From Methylotenera sp. (GTDB lineage: Bacteria; Pseudomonadota; Gammaproteobacteria; Burkholderiales; Methylophilaceae), in contig JAKFVD010000004.1 in assembly GCA_021732365.1 (NCBI GenBank), positions 1 through 64,000 on the forward strand: a stretch of DNA of 64,000 nucleotides. The letters are read 5' to 3'. This document shows, piece after piece, positions 8,473 to 17,503 of this stretch. Below the pieces are notes generated by a model that saw only the letters and a list, made by a program, of their open reading frames with translations, was not told where the DNA came from and did not search any database. Every line of letters starts with the position of its first letter. Position 1 is the first letter of the stretch. Position numbers and translations under genes: made by a program.

Positions 8473-9164
8473 GCGCTTACCTCTGAGTGCGCAGAAGTGG
8501 AAAGCCTGCCTTGATTAAGATGCAGTACTTTGTTTTGCTGGCTGGCTTGGTTTTCATGGTTAGTCTGGCCTAATGCGTCGTGGGTGGCGATGATAACGGT
8601 AACGCCAACTTGCTGAAACGCTTTAAACAGCGCAAGAATATCTGCCGCATAATTTTTATCCAAATTGCCAGTAGGCTCATCTGCTATCAAAATAGAGGGC
8701 TTACTGACCACAGCTCGCGCGATTGCCAAACGTTGCTGCTCGCCGCCCGACAAGGTAATCGGCATGGCTTTCTCTTTGTTTAAAAGGCCGACTTTATCTA
8801 AAGCAGCACGAATGCGTTTGGCGGCCTCTTGCCCCGTAATGCCATTGATTGCTAAAGGCAATGCCACATTTTGAAAGCAATTACGGTCGTACAGCAATTT
8901 ATGGTCTTGAAATATCAGCCCGAATTTGCGGCGAATATAAGGTAGTGTCGATTCTTTTAATTTGTTAACGTTTTGATTGTTAATCAGCACCGTGCCGTTG
9001 GTTGGGCGCTCTATCGCGGCCATTAGTTTAAGCAAAGTGCTTTTGCCCGCGCCAGAATGCCCTGTAACGTACACAAGCTCACCTGCTTCAATGCTGAAGC
9101 TGACTTGGCTGATAGCATCGCCGCTGGCAGGGTAGCGTTTGGTTACATTGTCGAAAACAATCAT
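8469..9164 (-). CDS. ftsE: Cell division ATP-binding protein FtsE
   Basis: ABC ATPase of the FtsEX complex, 231 residues. Walker A GHSGAGKST (35-43), Q-loop FQDHKLL, signature LSGGEQQR, Walker B ILIADEPT and switch histidine in IIATHD are all intact. Translationally coupled to ftsX. Confidence 0.96.
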   Translation of the reverse strand: MIVFDNVTKRYPASGDAISQVSFSIEAGELVYVTGHSGAGKSTLLKLMAAIERPTNGTVLINNQNVNKLKESTLPYIRRKFGLIFQDHKLLYDRNCFQNVALPLAINGITGQEAAKRIRAALDKVGLLNKEKAMPITLSGGEQQRLAIARAVVSKPSILIADEPTGNLDKNYAADILALFKAFQQVGVTVIIATHDALGQTNHENQASQQNKVLHLNQGRLSTSAHSEVSA

Positions 9165-9311
9165 AAGTAATTTTGAATAAGCATTATTTTGGTTAAACGT
9201 TTTTATTATAGCGTGATGAGTTTGAAATCATATCGTTGAAAAATTAGCCTTAAAAAAGTGGTTAAGTTTGTTTAATTAATCTTAAAAATATCGAATATTT
9301 AATCAAAGGCT

Positions 9312-10337
9312 TTAATCAAACAGCGCATCCACAAAAGCCTGCGCGCTAAATGGGCGCAAATCATCAATCGCCTCGCCAATGCCAATAAAGCGGATTGGAA
9401 TTGGCCTGGCCTCAGCTATCGCAGCAATCACGCCACCTTTGGCTGTGCCATCTAATTTACTTAACACCAAACCCGTCACGCCCAACGCATCATCAAATGC
9501 TTTGACTTGGCTCACCGCATTTTGGCCAGTATTGGCATCAATCACCAGCAAAATCTCATGCGGTGCGTTGGGCAATGCTTTACCAATCACGCGTTGTACT
9601 TTTTTAATTTCATCCATCAGATGCATTTGTGTTGGCAAGCGGCCAGCAGTGTCAGCGATGACAATATCAATTTTTTTGGCAACGGCAGAATTAACCGCAT
9701 CAAAAATAACTGCGGCTGGGTCGCCACCTTCTGAGGCGATTACTTGCACATTGTTACGCTCGCCCCAAACTTGCAATTGCTCTCTGGCTGCCGCTCTAAA
9801 AGTATCCCCCGCAGCAATTAAGACGCTTTTGCCTTGCGATTGGAATAGTTTAGCTAGCTTGCCAATAGTGGTGGTTTTTCCAGCGCCATTTACGCCTGCC
9901 AGCATAATCACAAAAGGCTGATGATTATTGGTTTGTAGCGGTTTTTCTAAGGGCATTAATACCGCTAATAATTCGGCTTTTAAAGCTTGTTTAAGCGCTG
10001 TGGTTTCTTCTAAATTTTCACGTTTTACGCGCTTTTTAAGGTTATCTAACAATTGTGTGGTTGCTGCTACACCAATATCGGCGGTTAACAGAATCGTTTC
10101 CAGTGCTTCATAGGTATCCGCATCAATTTTGCCGCCACCAAACAGGCTATTAAGCTGCCCAGAAAGCTGTTGGCGCGTTTTAGCTAAACCTTTTTTGAGG
10201 CGCTGCGCGAAACTGAGCTCTGTCTCTACAATTCCAGGGCTTACTTCATTTGTGACTGCTGGGGAAGTAGCTAGTGGCAGAACTGGTTCTGTTTTAATTT
10301 CTGTGGGTTCAGGTTTTTTCTTAAAAATATTAAACAT
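9312..10337 (-). CDS. ftsY: Signal recognition particle receptor FtsY
   Basis: SRP-type GTPase that docks SRP-ribosome complexes at the membrane. An acidic N-terminal A region of about 60 residues precedes the N and G domains. Motifs: GVNGAGKTTTIGKLA (G1), IADTAGR (G3), LSKLDGTAKGG (G4). At 341 residues it is a short-A-region form. It heads the ftsY-ftsE-ftsX run, with a 147-base gap to ftsE. Confidence 0.96.
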   Translation of the reverse strand: MFNIFKKKPEPTEIKTEPVLPLATSPAVTNEVSPGIVETELSFAQRLKKGLAKTRQQLSGQLNSLFGGGKIDADTYEALETILLTADIGVAATTQLLDNLKKRVKRENLEETTALKQALKAELLAVLMPLEKPLQTNNHQPFVIMLAGVNGAGKTTTIGKLAKLFQSQGKSVLIAAGDTFRAAAREQLQVWGERNNVQVIASEGGDPAAVIFDAVNSAVAKKIDIVIADTAGRLPTQMHLMDEIKKVQRVIGKALPNAPHEILLVIDANTGQNAVSQVKAFDDALGVTGLVLSKLDGTAKGGVIAAIAEARPIPIRFIGIGEAIDDLRPFSAQAFVDALFD

Positions 10338-10502
10338 AACGCGCTTAAATAACGATTAACGCTTATTTTAGTCGTAAAATCGAATGCATGCTATTAAGCA
10401 TGTTCGATAAAATATGGGCATAGGAACTAAACTAATTTAAGCTCTGTCACTTGTATGTGTATTTTAGCTGTTAATTTAATAACTGTTTTGGAAAGAGCTG
10501 TC

Positions 10503-11891
10503 GTGTTAACCAAACTTAAAAATTGTCATATTCAGATTGCGGCGCTGTTAATAGCGTTTTCGCCAGTGCTTACCCAAGCGGCTATTCAAGAGTTCAAACT
10601 CAGTAACGGCATGAAAGTCATCGTGCAAGAAGATCACCGCGCGCCGGTAGTAGTGTCGCAAGTGTGGTATCGCGCTGGCAGTTTAGATGAAGTAAACGGT
10701 AAAACGGGTGTAGCGCATGTGCTTGAACACATGATGTTTAAAGGCACAAAGCGTGTTCCCGCAGGCCAATTTTCGCGCCTTGTGGCGGCCGCTGGTGGTA
10801 AAGAAAACGCGTTTACAGGCACCGATTACACTTGTTACTTTCAGCAATTAGAAAAATCGCATTTGCCGTTATCCATGAAGTTAGAAGCAGACCGCATGGC
10901 CAATTTAGTGATTACCGATGCCGAATTTGCCAAAGAAATTAAAGTGGTGATGGAAGAACGCCGTTGGCGCACAGAAGATAAACCACAATCTAAAGTGAAT
11001 GAGCAATTTCAATCCACCACTTTTAATGCGCACCCTTATGGTAGGCCAGTGGTTGGTTATATGAATGACTTGGAAAATATGACCGCGGCTGATGCACGCG
11101 AGTGGTATAAAAACTGGTACGCACCTAATAATGCGACGTTGGTGGTGGTGGGCGATGTTAAAACGCAAGACGTTTTAAAATTAGCCAAACAATACTTTGG
11201 CCCAATAAAAGCTAAAGTGTTACCAGCCAGAAAACCACAAACTGAGCCAGCACAAATTGGCGAACGTCGCGTAGTAGTGAAAGCACCAGGCAAATTGCCT
11301 TATTTGGTAATGGGTTTTCATGCGCCGACTTTACTACCTAAACCAACAAGCGCTGAACAAGCTTGGGAACCTTATGCGCTGGATGTGTTATCTGGCGTAT
11401 TAAGCGGTAACGATTCTGCACGCTTGAATCAAAAACTAGTGCGCGAAAACTCCATTGCGGTGGATGTTGGTGCTGGCTACGATAGTACATCGCGTGGCCG
11501 CCAAGCCTTATTTGAATTGGTTGGTACGCCTGCTGAAGGCAAAACAGTCGCTGAGTTAGAAGCCGCTTTAATCACGCAAATTGAGCTGATTAAAACCAGC
11601 GGCGTGACACAAACCGAGTTGGATAGGGTGAAAGCGGCGGTGATTGCGGCTGATGTATATCAGCGCGATTCAATGTTTTACCAAGGCATGCAAATCGGCC
11701 AGCTTGAAACAATGGGCTACAGCTGGCGCTTGCTGGAAGAGTATCCAGATAAATTAAAAGCGATTACGTCCGAGCAAGTGCAAGCGGTTGCCAAGAAGTA
11801 TTTGGTTAAAGATAATATGACGATTGCAACCTTAGACCCGCAGCCGATTGATCCAAACGCAAAGCCTGTAGGTAAACCCCATACGCATTAA
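10503..11891 (+). CDS. M16 family zinc metallopeptidase, catalytic subunit
   Basis: Pitrilysin/PqqF-like peptidase with the inverted zinc motif HxxEH (HVLEH) and the downstream glutamate in KVVMEERRW. I chose GTG at 10503, preceded by GGAAAG at 7 bases, because it gives a clean signal peptide (TKLKN...LTQA) and 462 residues; the frame is open to ATG 10455. Predicted periplasmic. It pairs with the next, inactive M16 gene, as in other proteobacteria where an HxxEH protein is followed by a non-catalytic partner. It diverges from ftsY. Confidence 0.92.
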   Translation: MLTKLKNCHIQIAALLIAFSPVLTQAAIQEFKLSNGMKVIVQEDHRAPVVVSQVWYRAGSLDEVNGKTGVAHVLEHMMFKGTKRVPAGQFSRLVAAAGGKENAFTGTDYTCYFQQLEKSHLPLSMKLEADRMANLVITDAEFAKEIKVVMEERRWRTEDKPQSKVNEQFQSTTFNAHPYGRPVVGYMNDLENMTAADAREWYKNWYAPNNATLVVVGDVKTQDVLKLAKQYFGPIKAKVLPARKPQTEPAQIGERRVVVKAPGKLPYLVMGFHAPTLLPKPTSAEQAWEPYALDVLSGVLSGNDSARLNQKLVRENSIAVDVGAGYDSTSRGRQALFELVGTPAEGKTVAELEAALITQIELIKTSGVTQTELDRVKAAVIAADVYQRDSMFYQGMQIGQLETMGYSWRLLEEYPDKLKAITSEQVQAVAKKYLVKDNMTIATLDPQPIDPNAKPVGKPHTH

Positions 11892-11966
11892 TGATGCACG
11901 GCGTTAGTTAAGTTAACGCATTTTTATTATTAAAAAATCAACAAATTGAGTATTGACGAGAAAAAT

Positions 11967-13262
11967 ATGTTTTTTAAAACCGCTTCAATTTTAGCATTTA
12001 CGTTTATTAGCCTTACAGCGCATGCGGCCGTTAAGATTAATCACTGGCAAACAACTTCTGGTAGTGAAGTGTATTTCGTTGAGAACCACGATTTGCCGAT
12101 TATTGACATGAGTGTGAATTTTCCGGCAGGTAGTTCGCGCGATACCAAGCAGACTTCTGGCGTGGCGGGTGTGACTAAGTATCTGATGACCTTAGGCGCC
12201 GATGGCATGAACGAAGAGGCCATCACCAATCAGTTTGCGGATATTGGCGCTGTTTTGGGTGGCGAGTTGGATTTAGATAGGGCAGCATTTAAATTGCGCA
12301 CACTTACCAGCGAGCAAGCAAAAGCACTGAAAGTCTTTAATCAAATATTGCATAAACCTGATTTTCCTCAGGCCATTTTAGACCGTGAAAAAACGCGTAT
12401 TGTCGCTGGTTTGCAAGAAGCAGCCACACAGCCAGAAAGTATTTCAAACAAAGCGTTTATGCAGGCAATGTATGGCACACATCCTTACAGTTTGGATGAA
12501 AGCGGTGAAATTGAGACGATTACAGCAATGAAACGCGAAGACTTAACCAGTTTTTATCAGCAATATTACACCGCCAAAAGTGCTACGATTGCACTGATTG
12601 GCGATATGACGGAAGCGCAAGCGCGCGCCATTGCGGAAGACGTATCTAAAGGCTTGCCGCAAGGAGCTGCTATACCAAAAATCGCATCTGTGACTTTACC
12701 GCAAGCACCCAGCACACAAAATATTGCTCACCCAGCCAGCCAAGCGCATATTTTATTAGGTTACCCAGGTATTAAGCGCGGTGACGCCGATTACTTTTCG
12801 CTATATGTTGGCAATTACATTTTAGGCGGAGGTGGATTTGTATCGCGCCTAACCGAAGAAGTGCGTGAAAAACGCGGTTTGGTCTACAGTGTATATAGCT
12901 ACTTTATGCCGATGGGCGAGTTAGGTCCTTTTCAAATCGGCCTGCAAACTAAAAAAGAACAAGCGGGTGATGCATTAAAAGTGGTGAATGAAACTGTGGC
13001 TAAATTTATGCAAAATGGCGTGACTGAAAAAGAGTTGAAAGCGGCGAAATCCAATATTATTGGCGGCTTTCCGTTGCGTATTGATAGCAATAATAAAATT
13101 TTAGATTACTTAAGTATTATCGGTTTTTATCAGTTGCCGATAACGTATCTGGATGACTTTAACAAGGAAATCGCTAAAGTGACCACAGCACAAATCAAAG
13201 ATGCGTTTAATCGTCGTGTTAAGCCTGCTAATTTTGTGGCGGTGACAGTGGGCGCACAGTAA
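11967..13262 (+). CDS. M16 family peptidase-like protein, non-catalytic partner
   Basis: Same fold as the preceding gene, with a signal peptide (FFKTASILAFTFISLTAHA). Where the zinc motif should be (SGVAGVTKYLM) the HxxEH residues are absent, so it should not bind zinc. It keeps the C-terminal M16 signature with LGGGGFVSRLTEEVREKRGLVYS. I chose ATG 11967 (431 residues) because the signal peptide begins there. Likely forms a heterodimer with the active subunit 75 bases upstream. Confidence 0.9.
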   Translation: MFFKTASILAFTFISLTAHAAVKINHWQTTSGSEVYFVENHDLPIIDMSVNFPAGSSRDTKQTSGVAGVTKYLMTLGADGMNEEAITNQFADIGAVLGGELDLDRAAFKLRTLTSEQAKALKVFNQILHKPDFPQAILDREKTRIVAGLQEAATQPESISNKAFMQAMYGTHPYSLDESGEIETITAMKREDLTSFYQQYYTAKSATIALIGDMTEAQARAIAEDVSKGLPQGAAIPKIASVTLPQAPSTQNIAHPASQAHILLGYPGIKRGDADYFSLYVGNYILGGGGFVSRLTEEVREKRGLVYSVYSYFMPMGELGPFQIGLQTKKEQAGDALKVVNETVAKFMQNGVTEKELKAAKSNIIGGFPLRIDSNNKILDYLSIIGFYQLPITYLDDFNKEIAKVTTAQIKDAFNRRVKPANFVAVTVGAQ

Positions 13263-13279
13263 AAAATAAAATTCAGGTT

Positions 13280-13316
13280 AAAATAAGGCTTTGCACTGCA
13301 TGCAAAGCCTTATTTT
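13280..13316 (+). terminator. Long perfect hairpin between the M16 pair and rsmD
   Basis: A 16-bp perfect stem (13280-13295 with 13301-13316) with a 5-base loop ends in TTATTTT on the plus strand. It resembles a rho-independent terminator for the M16 operon. It also covers the first candidate start codons of rsmD. Confidence 0.75.
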
Positions 13317-13890
13317 GTCAAAACTACCTGCCTCTAAATCATCCAAAACCAATCAAGTACGCATCAACGGTGGTGTGTGGCGTAGTCGTCTGCTTAAATT
13401 TCCCGATGTGGAAGCTTTACGCCCAACGCCAGAACGTGTGCGTCAAACCGTGTTTAATTGGCTGGGACAAGACTTAACGGGTAAAACCTGTTTAGATTTA
13501 TTTGCGGGCACGGGCGCATTTGGGTTTGAGGCTTTATCGCGCAACGCAAAAAACGTGGTGATGGTTGAAAATTCTGGTTTAGCGTATCAATCGCTCATAC
13601 AAAATCAACAATTGTTAACGGCTAAAAACAGCCAGATTTTACGTCAAGATGTGTTAGTTTTTTTGAGCCAGAACGCGCAGCAATTTGATGTAATTTTTTG
13701 CGATCCGCCTTACCATAAAGCTTGGCTGGAAAAAATATTACCTACATTAAATCAGCATCTTAGCTCAGATGGATTGGTCTATATTGAGGCTGAATTTTCG
13801 CTTGAATCAAGCGATTTGTTAAGCGGCTGGCAACTGATTAAACAAAATAAAGCAGGCAACGTTTATTATCATTTGCTAAAATCAGCGTAA
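13300..13890 (+). CDS. rsmD: 16S rRNA (guanine(966)-N(2))-methyltransferase RsmD
   Basis: SAM-dependent methylase with RINGGVWRSR, LRPTPERVRQTVFNWL, the SAM loop LDLFAGTGAFGFEALSR and the catalytic motif DPPY. The start is unresolved: the only ATG (13300) is at the edge of the hairpin loop, TTG 13291 is inside the stem, and TTG 13315 is at the end of the stem. None has a strong ribosome site. The protein is about 190-200 residues, normal for the family. It begins a rsmD-coaD-ferredoxin run. Confidence 0.9.
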   Translation: MQSLILSKLPASKSSKTNQVRINGGVWRSRLLKFPDVEALRPTPERVRQTVFNWLGQDLTGKTCLDLFAGTGAFGFEALSRNAKNVVMVENSGLAYQSLIQNQQLLTAKNSQILRQDVLVFLSQNAQQFDVIFCDPPYHKAWLEKILPTLNQHLSSDGLVYIEAEFSLESSDLLSGWQLIKQNKAGNVYYHLLKSA

Positions 13891-13908
13891 TTACCTAAGG
13901 TTGCCAAT

Positions 13909-14400
13909 ATGAGCAAAAACCGCATTGCAGTCTATCCTGGCACATTTGACCCGATTACGCTTGGGCATGAAGATATTGTGCATAGAGCCGCTAATTTGTT
14001 TGATGAATTGATTGTGGCAGTTGCTGGCAGCACAAATAAAAACACATTATTCACGTTGGAAGAAAGAGTTTCGCTTGCCCAAAGTGGCTTTAAAAAGGCC
14101 AGCAATATCAAAGTGGTTGGCTTTAGCGGTTTATTGATGCAGTTTGTACAAGACCAAGGTGCGCAAATGGTGATTCGCGGTTTACGCGCTGCCAGTGATT
14201 TTGAATATGAATTTCAACTGGCGGGCATGAATCGCAAGCTTTATCCAAAATTAGAAACCCTGTTTTTAACGCCAGCCGAGCAATATATGTTTGTGTCTTC
14301 TAGTTTGGTGCGCGAAGTAGCAAAACTGGGTGGTGATGTACATCAATTTGTGTCTTCTACGGTTGAAGATGCGATTTTAGAGAAATTGAAGCAACCATAA
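13909..14400 (+). CDS. coaD: Phosphopantetheine adenylyltransferase CoaD
   Basis: Penultimate enzyme of coenzyme A synthesis, 163 residues. The nucleotidyltransferase motif is YPGTFDPITLGH (TxxH-like), with RGLRAASDFEYE and the C-terminal SSSLVREVA. It lies 18 bases after rsmD, a common pairing. Confidence 0.96.
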   Translation: MSKNRIAVYPGTFDPITLGHEDIVHRAANLFDELIVAVAGSTNKNTLFTLEERVSLAQSGFKKASNIKVVGFSGLLMQFVQDQGAQMVIRGLRAASDFEYEFQLAGMNRKLYPKLETLFLTPAEQYMFVSSSLVREVAKLGGDVHQFVSSTVEDAILEKLKQP

Positions 14401-14661
<261 letters not shown>

Positions 14662-14716
14662 ATAAAAAACTTAACCCTAAAATAATCACAAAAAATTTAA
14701 TCTTGGAGAATTGAGC

Positions 14717-15118
14717 ATGAGAGTTTTGCACACCATGTTGCGTGTTGGCAATTTAGAAAAATCGATTCATTTTTACACCAATGTGCTGGGCATGAAGTTG
14801 ATTCGTCAACATGATTACCCAGACGGCGAGTTTAAGTTGGCTTTTGTGGGTTATGGCAACGAATACGATAATAGCGTGATTGAATTAACCTACAATTATG
14901 GCAAAACCAGCTACGAAATGGGCAGTGCTTATGGGCACATGGCGATTGAGGTAGATGATGCGTACAAAGCGTGTGACGCGGTTAAAGCAGCTGGCGGCAA
15001 AGTGATTCGCGAAGCTGGGCCAATGAAGCATGGCACGATTGTGATTGCGTTTATTGAAGATCCAGATGGCTACAAAATTGAGTTTATTCAAAAAGGCACA
15101 ATTGAATATCCCCGCTAA
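14717..15118 (+). CDS. gloA: Lactoylglutathione lyase (glyoxalase I)
   Basis: Converts the methylglyoxal-glutathione hemithioacetal to S-lactoylglutathione. The metal ligands are in place: His in VLHTMLRVG, Glu in VIELTYN, His in [10 protein letters not shown] and Glu in KIEFIQK. I chose ATG 14717 with GGAG upstream, giving 133 residues. Confidence 0.95.
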   Translation: MRVLHTMLRVGNLEKSIHFYTNVLGMKLIRQHDYPDGEFKLAFVGYGNEYDNSVIELTYNYGKTSYEMGSAYGHMAIEVDDAYKACDAVKAAGGKVIREAGPMKHGTIVIAFIEDPDGYKIEFIQKGTIEYPR

Positions 15119-15129
15119 AACTCGGCAAG

Positions 15130-15396
15130 ATGAATCAAGATAATAAGCATGCGCTAGAAAAAGCTGTAGATGCAGCACTGGCAGGTGATTGGCAAGCGGC
15201 GCATGAAATTGCACAAGAATATGATGACAGCTTTGCCAATTGGCTGCATGCGGTTTTGCATAAAATTGAAGGGGACAACTTCAATAGCCGTTATTGGTAC
15301 GCTAAAACGAATGGCAAAAAATTTGCAGACTTTAGTGACGCACGCGAAGAACTTGTTGCGCTGAAAACATCCTTAAAAAATCGCGCGAATGAATAG
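15130..15396 (+). CDS. Conserved hypothetical protein (ANWLHAVLHKIEGD family)
   Basis: An 88-residue protein starting 11 bases after gloA. The pattern GDWQAAHEIAQ...ANWLHAVLHKIEGD...NSRYWYAKT matches, from memory, a widespread small proteobacterial family without assigned function. It looks helical and TPR-like. Co-transcription with gloA is likely. Confidence 0.75.
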   Translation: MNQDNKHALEKAVDAALAGDWQAAHEIAQEYDDSFANWLHAVLHKIEGDNFNSRYWYAKTNGKKFADFSDAREELVALKTSLKNRANE

Positions 15397-15408
15397 CTCT
15401 AATAAAGG

Positions 15409-15441
15409 GGATGCTTTGTTAGTGTGATTAACAAAGCATCC
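15409..15441 (+). terminator. Hairpin after the gloA unit
   Basis: A 13-bp perfect stem (15409-15421 with 15429-15441) with a 7-base loop lies just after the small hypothetical gene. The following GATTTTAG is a weak T-tract, so termination is probable but not certain. Confidence 0.65.
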
Positions 15442-15533
15442 GATTTTAGCTGCTCATATCATTTAGAATGCATTGCAACTGCATTAACTTAACCTATTTT
15501 TAGCCTGTATTTTCGTGTTAAGTATTCGGTGGT

Positions 15534-16036
15534 TTACACAAAGCTATCTGCTGGATTCATATAAAACATGCGTTTCCAGCCCTGTTTTTCTGTGCTCAAT
15601 TTCCAAACATACGGGGCACTAGGCTGATCACGCTGTAATGCAGATGTGGTGGCTTGCCTTTGGCATTGCCACTATCGCCCACTGCGCCAATAATATCGCC
15701 TTTGCCGGCATAATCCAATACTTGGGCATTGATTGAATTAAGGTGTGCGTAATAGTGGATACGACACTTTGGCCCTAATATGGCGACCACTTTGCCGCCC
15801 ATTTCAATATTGCCTGCATAAATCACCAAACCACTAGTGCTGCTGATAACGCGCTGGCCTTTGGCGGCGAATATATCAATGCCTTTATGCACGCCTGATT
15901 TACCCCACGGCGAGTACCAAAAGCTATTGGCGTTCCAGTCTTTATGCGTAGCATTTTGTACAGGAATAACCCCGCGCGCAGGTAACAAAAGACCAAGCGC
16001 GAGGATAACTGCTAAAATTTTAAGTAGTTTTAGCAT
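15534..16036 (-). pseudogene. M23 family (LytM) peptidase with a 3' frameshift
   Basis: Secreted peptidoglycan endopeptidase of the M23 family. It has a signal peptide from ATG 16036 (LKLLKILAVILALGLLLPARG), zinc ligands in GVHKGID and the HLHY motif. The uninterrupted frame stops at 15596 with ...SLVPRMFGN. Shifting frame at the 4-G run 15613-15616 (CCCC on the coding strand) gives PYVWKLSTEKQGWKRMFYMNPADSFV to a stop at 15534, the ending expected for this family. One missing C would explain it. The active site is unaffected, so this may be a sequencing error, a recent mutation or phase variation. Confidence 0.8.
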
Positions 16037-16044
16037 ATTAAGTT

Positions 16045-17418
16045 TTATACAACATCGTAAGCCGAATGCGTTTGTGGCAATTCGGGCTTGCTGCTGATTT
16101 GATACCAATCCACTTTACGCGTAATGACCATGATTAATGTTAGTAAGCCAAAAACCAGTAATGAACCCATTATCAGCGCGTTATCTTCAGATTTTAAAAT
16201 ACCATATAACGCGCCGTATAAAGCTGCGAGTAAGCTAGCAAAGATGAACCCATTGGTTTTGCTTTTGAGCACATAACTGAGGTAATAACCCAATAAGCTA
16301 ACACAAGCAATACTTGCGGCCAGATAGGCAAAGCCAAAGCCAATTTGTTCAGCCAGTGAGATGAGTAATAAGTAAAACAAAGCCATGGCCAAGCCAACAA
16401 GCGTGTATTGGGCAGGGTGAATGCGTAACTGTTTTAAAATTTCAAATATAAAGAATCCAGCAAAGGTTAAGCCAATAAACAATAAGCCATATTTGGTGGC
16501 GCGGTCGGCTTGGCTGTAAACGTTGATGGGCTCTACAAAGCCGACCGATAAGGGTTCTATTGGCTGTGCAGCATTTGCATTTCTTAGGTTGGCGGTTAAT
16601 GCCGCTTGGTTATTACTAGATAACGATGAAACTTCCCAGCTTGCGCTAAAGCCATTGGCGTTAATTTTTTGGCTAGCGCTATCAGGTAAAAAGCTGCCAT
16701 AAAAATGTGGCGATTTCCAGCTGGATTGAAGCACAATTTTGTTGTTTTCGGCAATGGGGATTAAATTAAAGTCGTCTGTTCCACGCAGGTTAAGCTTAAA
16801 TTCAAATGGTATGGTCCGGTTCAAGCTGTATTCAATATCACCCAGCGCCACATGTATACCAGTGCCAATTGCATTCACTCGGCTACCTTGCGCAAAAGGC
16901 AGTACAGTATTGCCCCAGTTAAATACTGGCTTAGTGGTTAAGCCTCTGGGGTCACTAATACCTAGGCTAATAAAGCTGGGTTGTATCGTAATGCTACTGC
17001 CTGCGTGATAAGAGCGAATGTTAAGCTGCTCTGGCAATTTAAAACTGCCTTTTACAGAGCCACCCAGTTGATATATGAGTGCTTTATAGATGCCTAATTT
17101 TTTGTATTCATTGGTAAATCCACCCGTTACGTGAATACTTTCTGGAAAGATAAATTCATACCGTTGTTCAGTTTTGAGCTCAGTTTTTTTAACGCCGTTT
17201 TCGGTGGTGGTTTCTGAAAAGCTTTCTAAGTAAGGTACTACTAGTATTGGGCCTAATAAAGTTTGTGCTCTGGCTGAGCTTTTGGCGATGTCTTCTTTTA
17301 CTTCATTCTGTCTTTGTTGTCGTTCTAAAATCAGCGCATTGACATACATCACCGCCCAAGACATTAAAATGGTTAGTAGAAAAACACCAATAATCTTAAA
17401 AATAAACGATCTACTCAC
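16045..17418 (-). CDS. creD: Inner membrane protein CreD
   Basis: A 457-residue CreD family protein: one N-terminal TM segment, a large periplasmic region (about 30-310) and a C-terminal bundle of about five TM segments. The family text VPYLESF, SIHVTGG and YGLLFIGLTFAGFFIFEILKQL is present. In enterics, creD is the main CreB target and affects envelope physiology and beta-lactam or colicin response. A perfect CreB box lies about 70 bases upstream. Confidence 0.92.
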   Translation of the reverse strand: MSRSFIFKIIGVFLLTILMSWAVMYVNALILERQQRQNEVKEDIAKSSARAQTLLGPILVVPYLESFSETTTENGVKKTELKTEQRYEFIFPESIHVTGGFTNEYKKLGIYKALIYQLGGSVKGSFKLPEQLNIRSYHAGSSITIQPSFISLGISDPRGLTTKPVFNWGNTVLPFAQGSRVNAIGTGIHVALGDIEYSLNRTIPFEFKLNLRGTDDFNLIPIAENNKIVLQSSWKSPHFYGSFLPDSASQKINANGFSASWEVSSLSSNNQAALTANLRNANAAQPIEPLSVGFVEPINVYSQADRATKYGLLFIGLTFAGFFIFEILKQLRIHPAQYTLVGLAMALFYLLLISLAEQIGFGFAYLAASIACVSLLGYYLSYVLKSKTNGFIFASLLAALYGALYGILKSEDNALIMGSLLVFGLLTLIMVITRKVDWYQISSKPELPQTHSAYDVV

Positions 17419-17485
17419 AATTAACTCCTTAAATACAATGGAGTTTGCAGAATATAAGCTTCAAATGAAGTGATGATGCGGTTGT

Positions 17486-17501
17486 GTGAAGTGGGTGTGA
17501 A
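17486..17501 (-). promoter_or_regulatory. CreB binding site (cre tag) upstream of creD
   Basis: The minus strand reads TTCAC-ACCCAC-TTCAC, an exact match to the known CreB direct repeat TTCAC-N6-TTCAC. It lies in the 85-base gap between creC and creD, 68 bases upstream of the creD start. It supports CreBC-controlled creD transcription separate from creBC. Confidence 0.85.
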
Positions 17502-17503
17502 GT

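Noticed and set aside
9379..9921. 180-residue plus-strand open frame
   Set aside because: It lies fully antisense to ftsY, has no ribosome site and a composition expected for a shadow frame.
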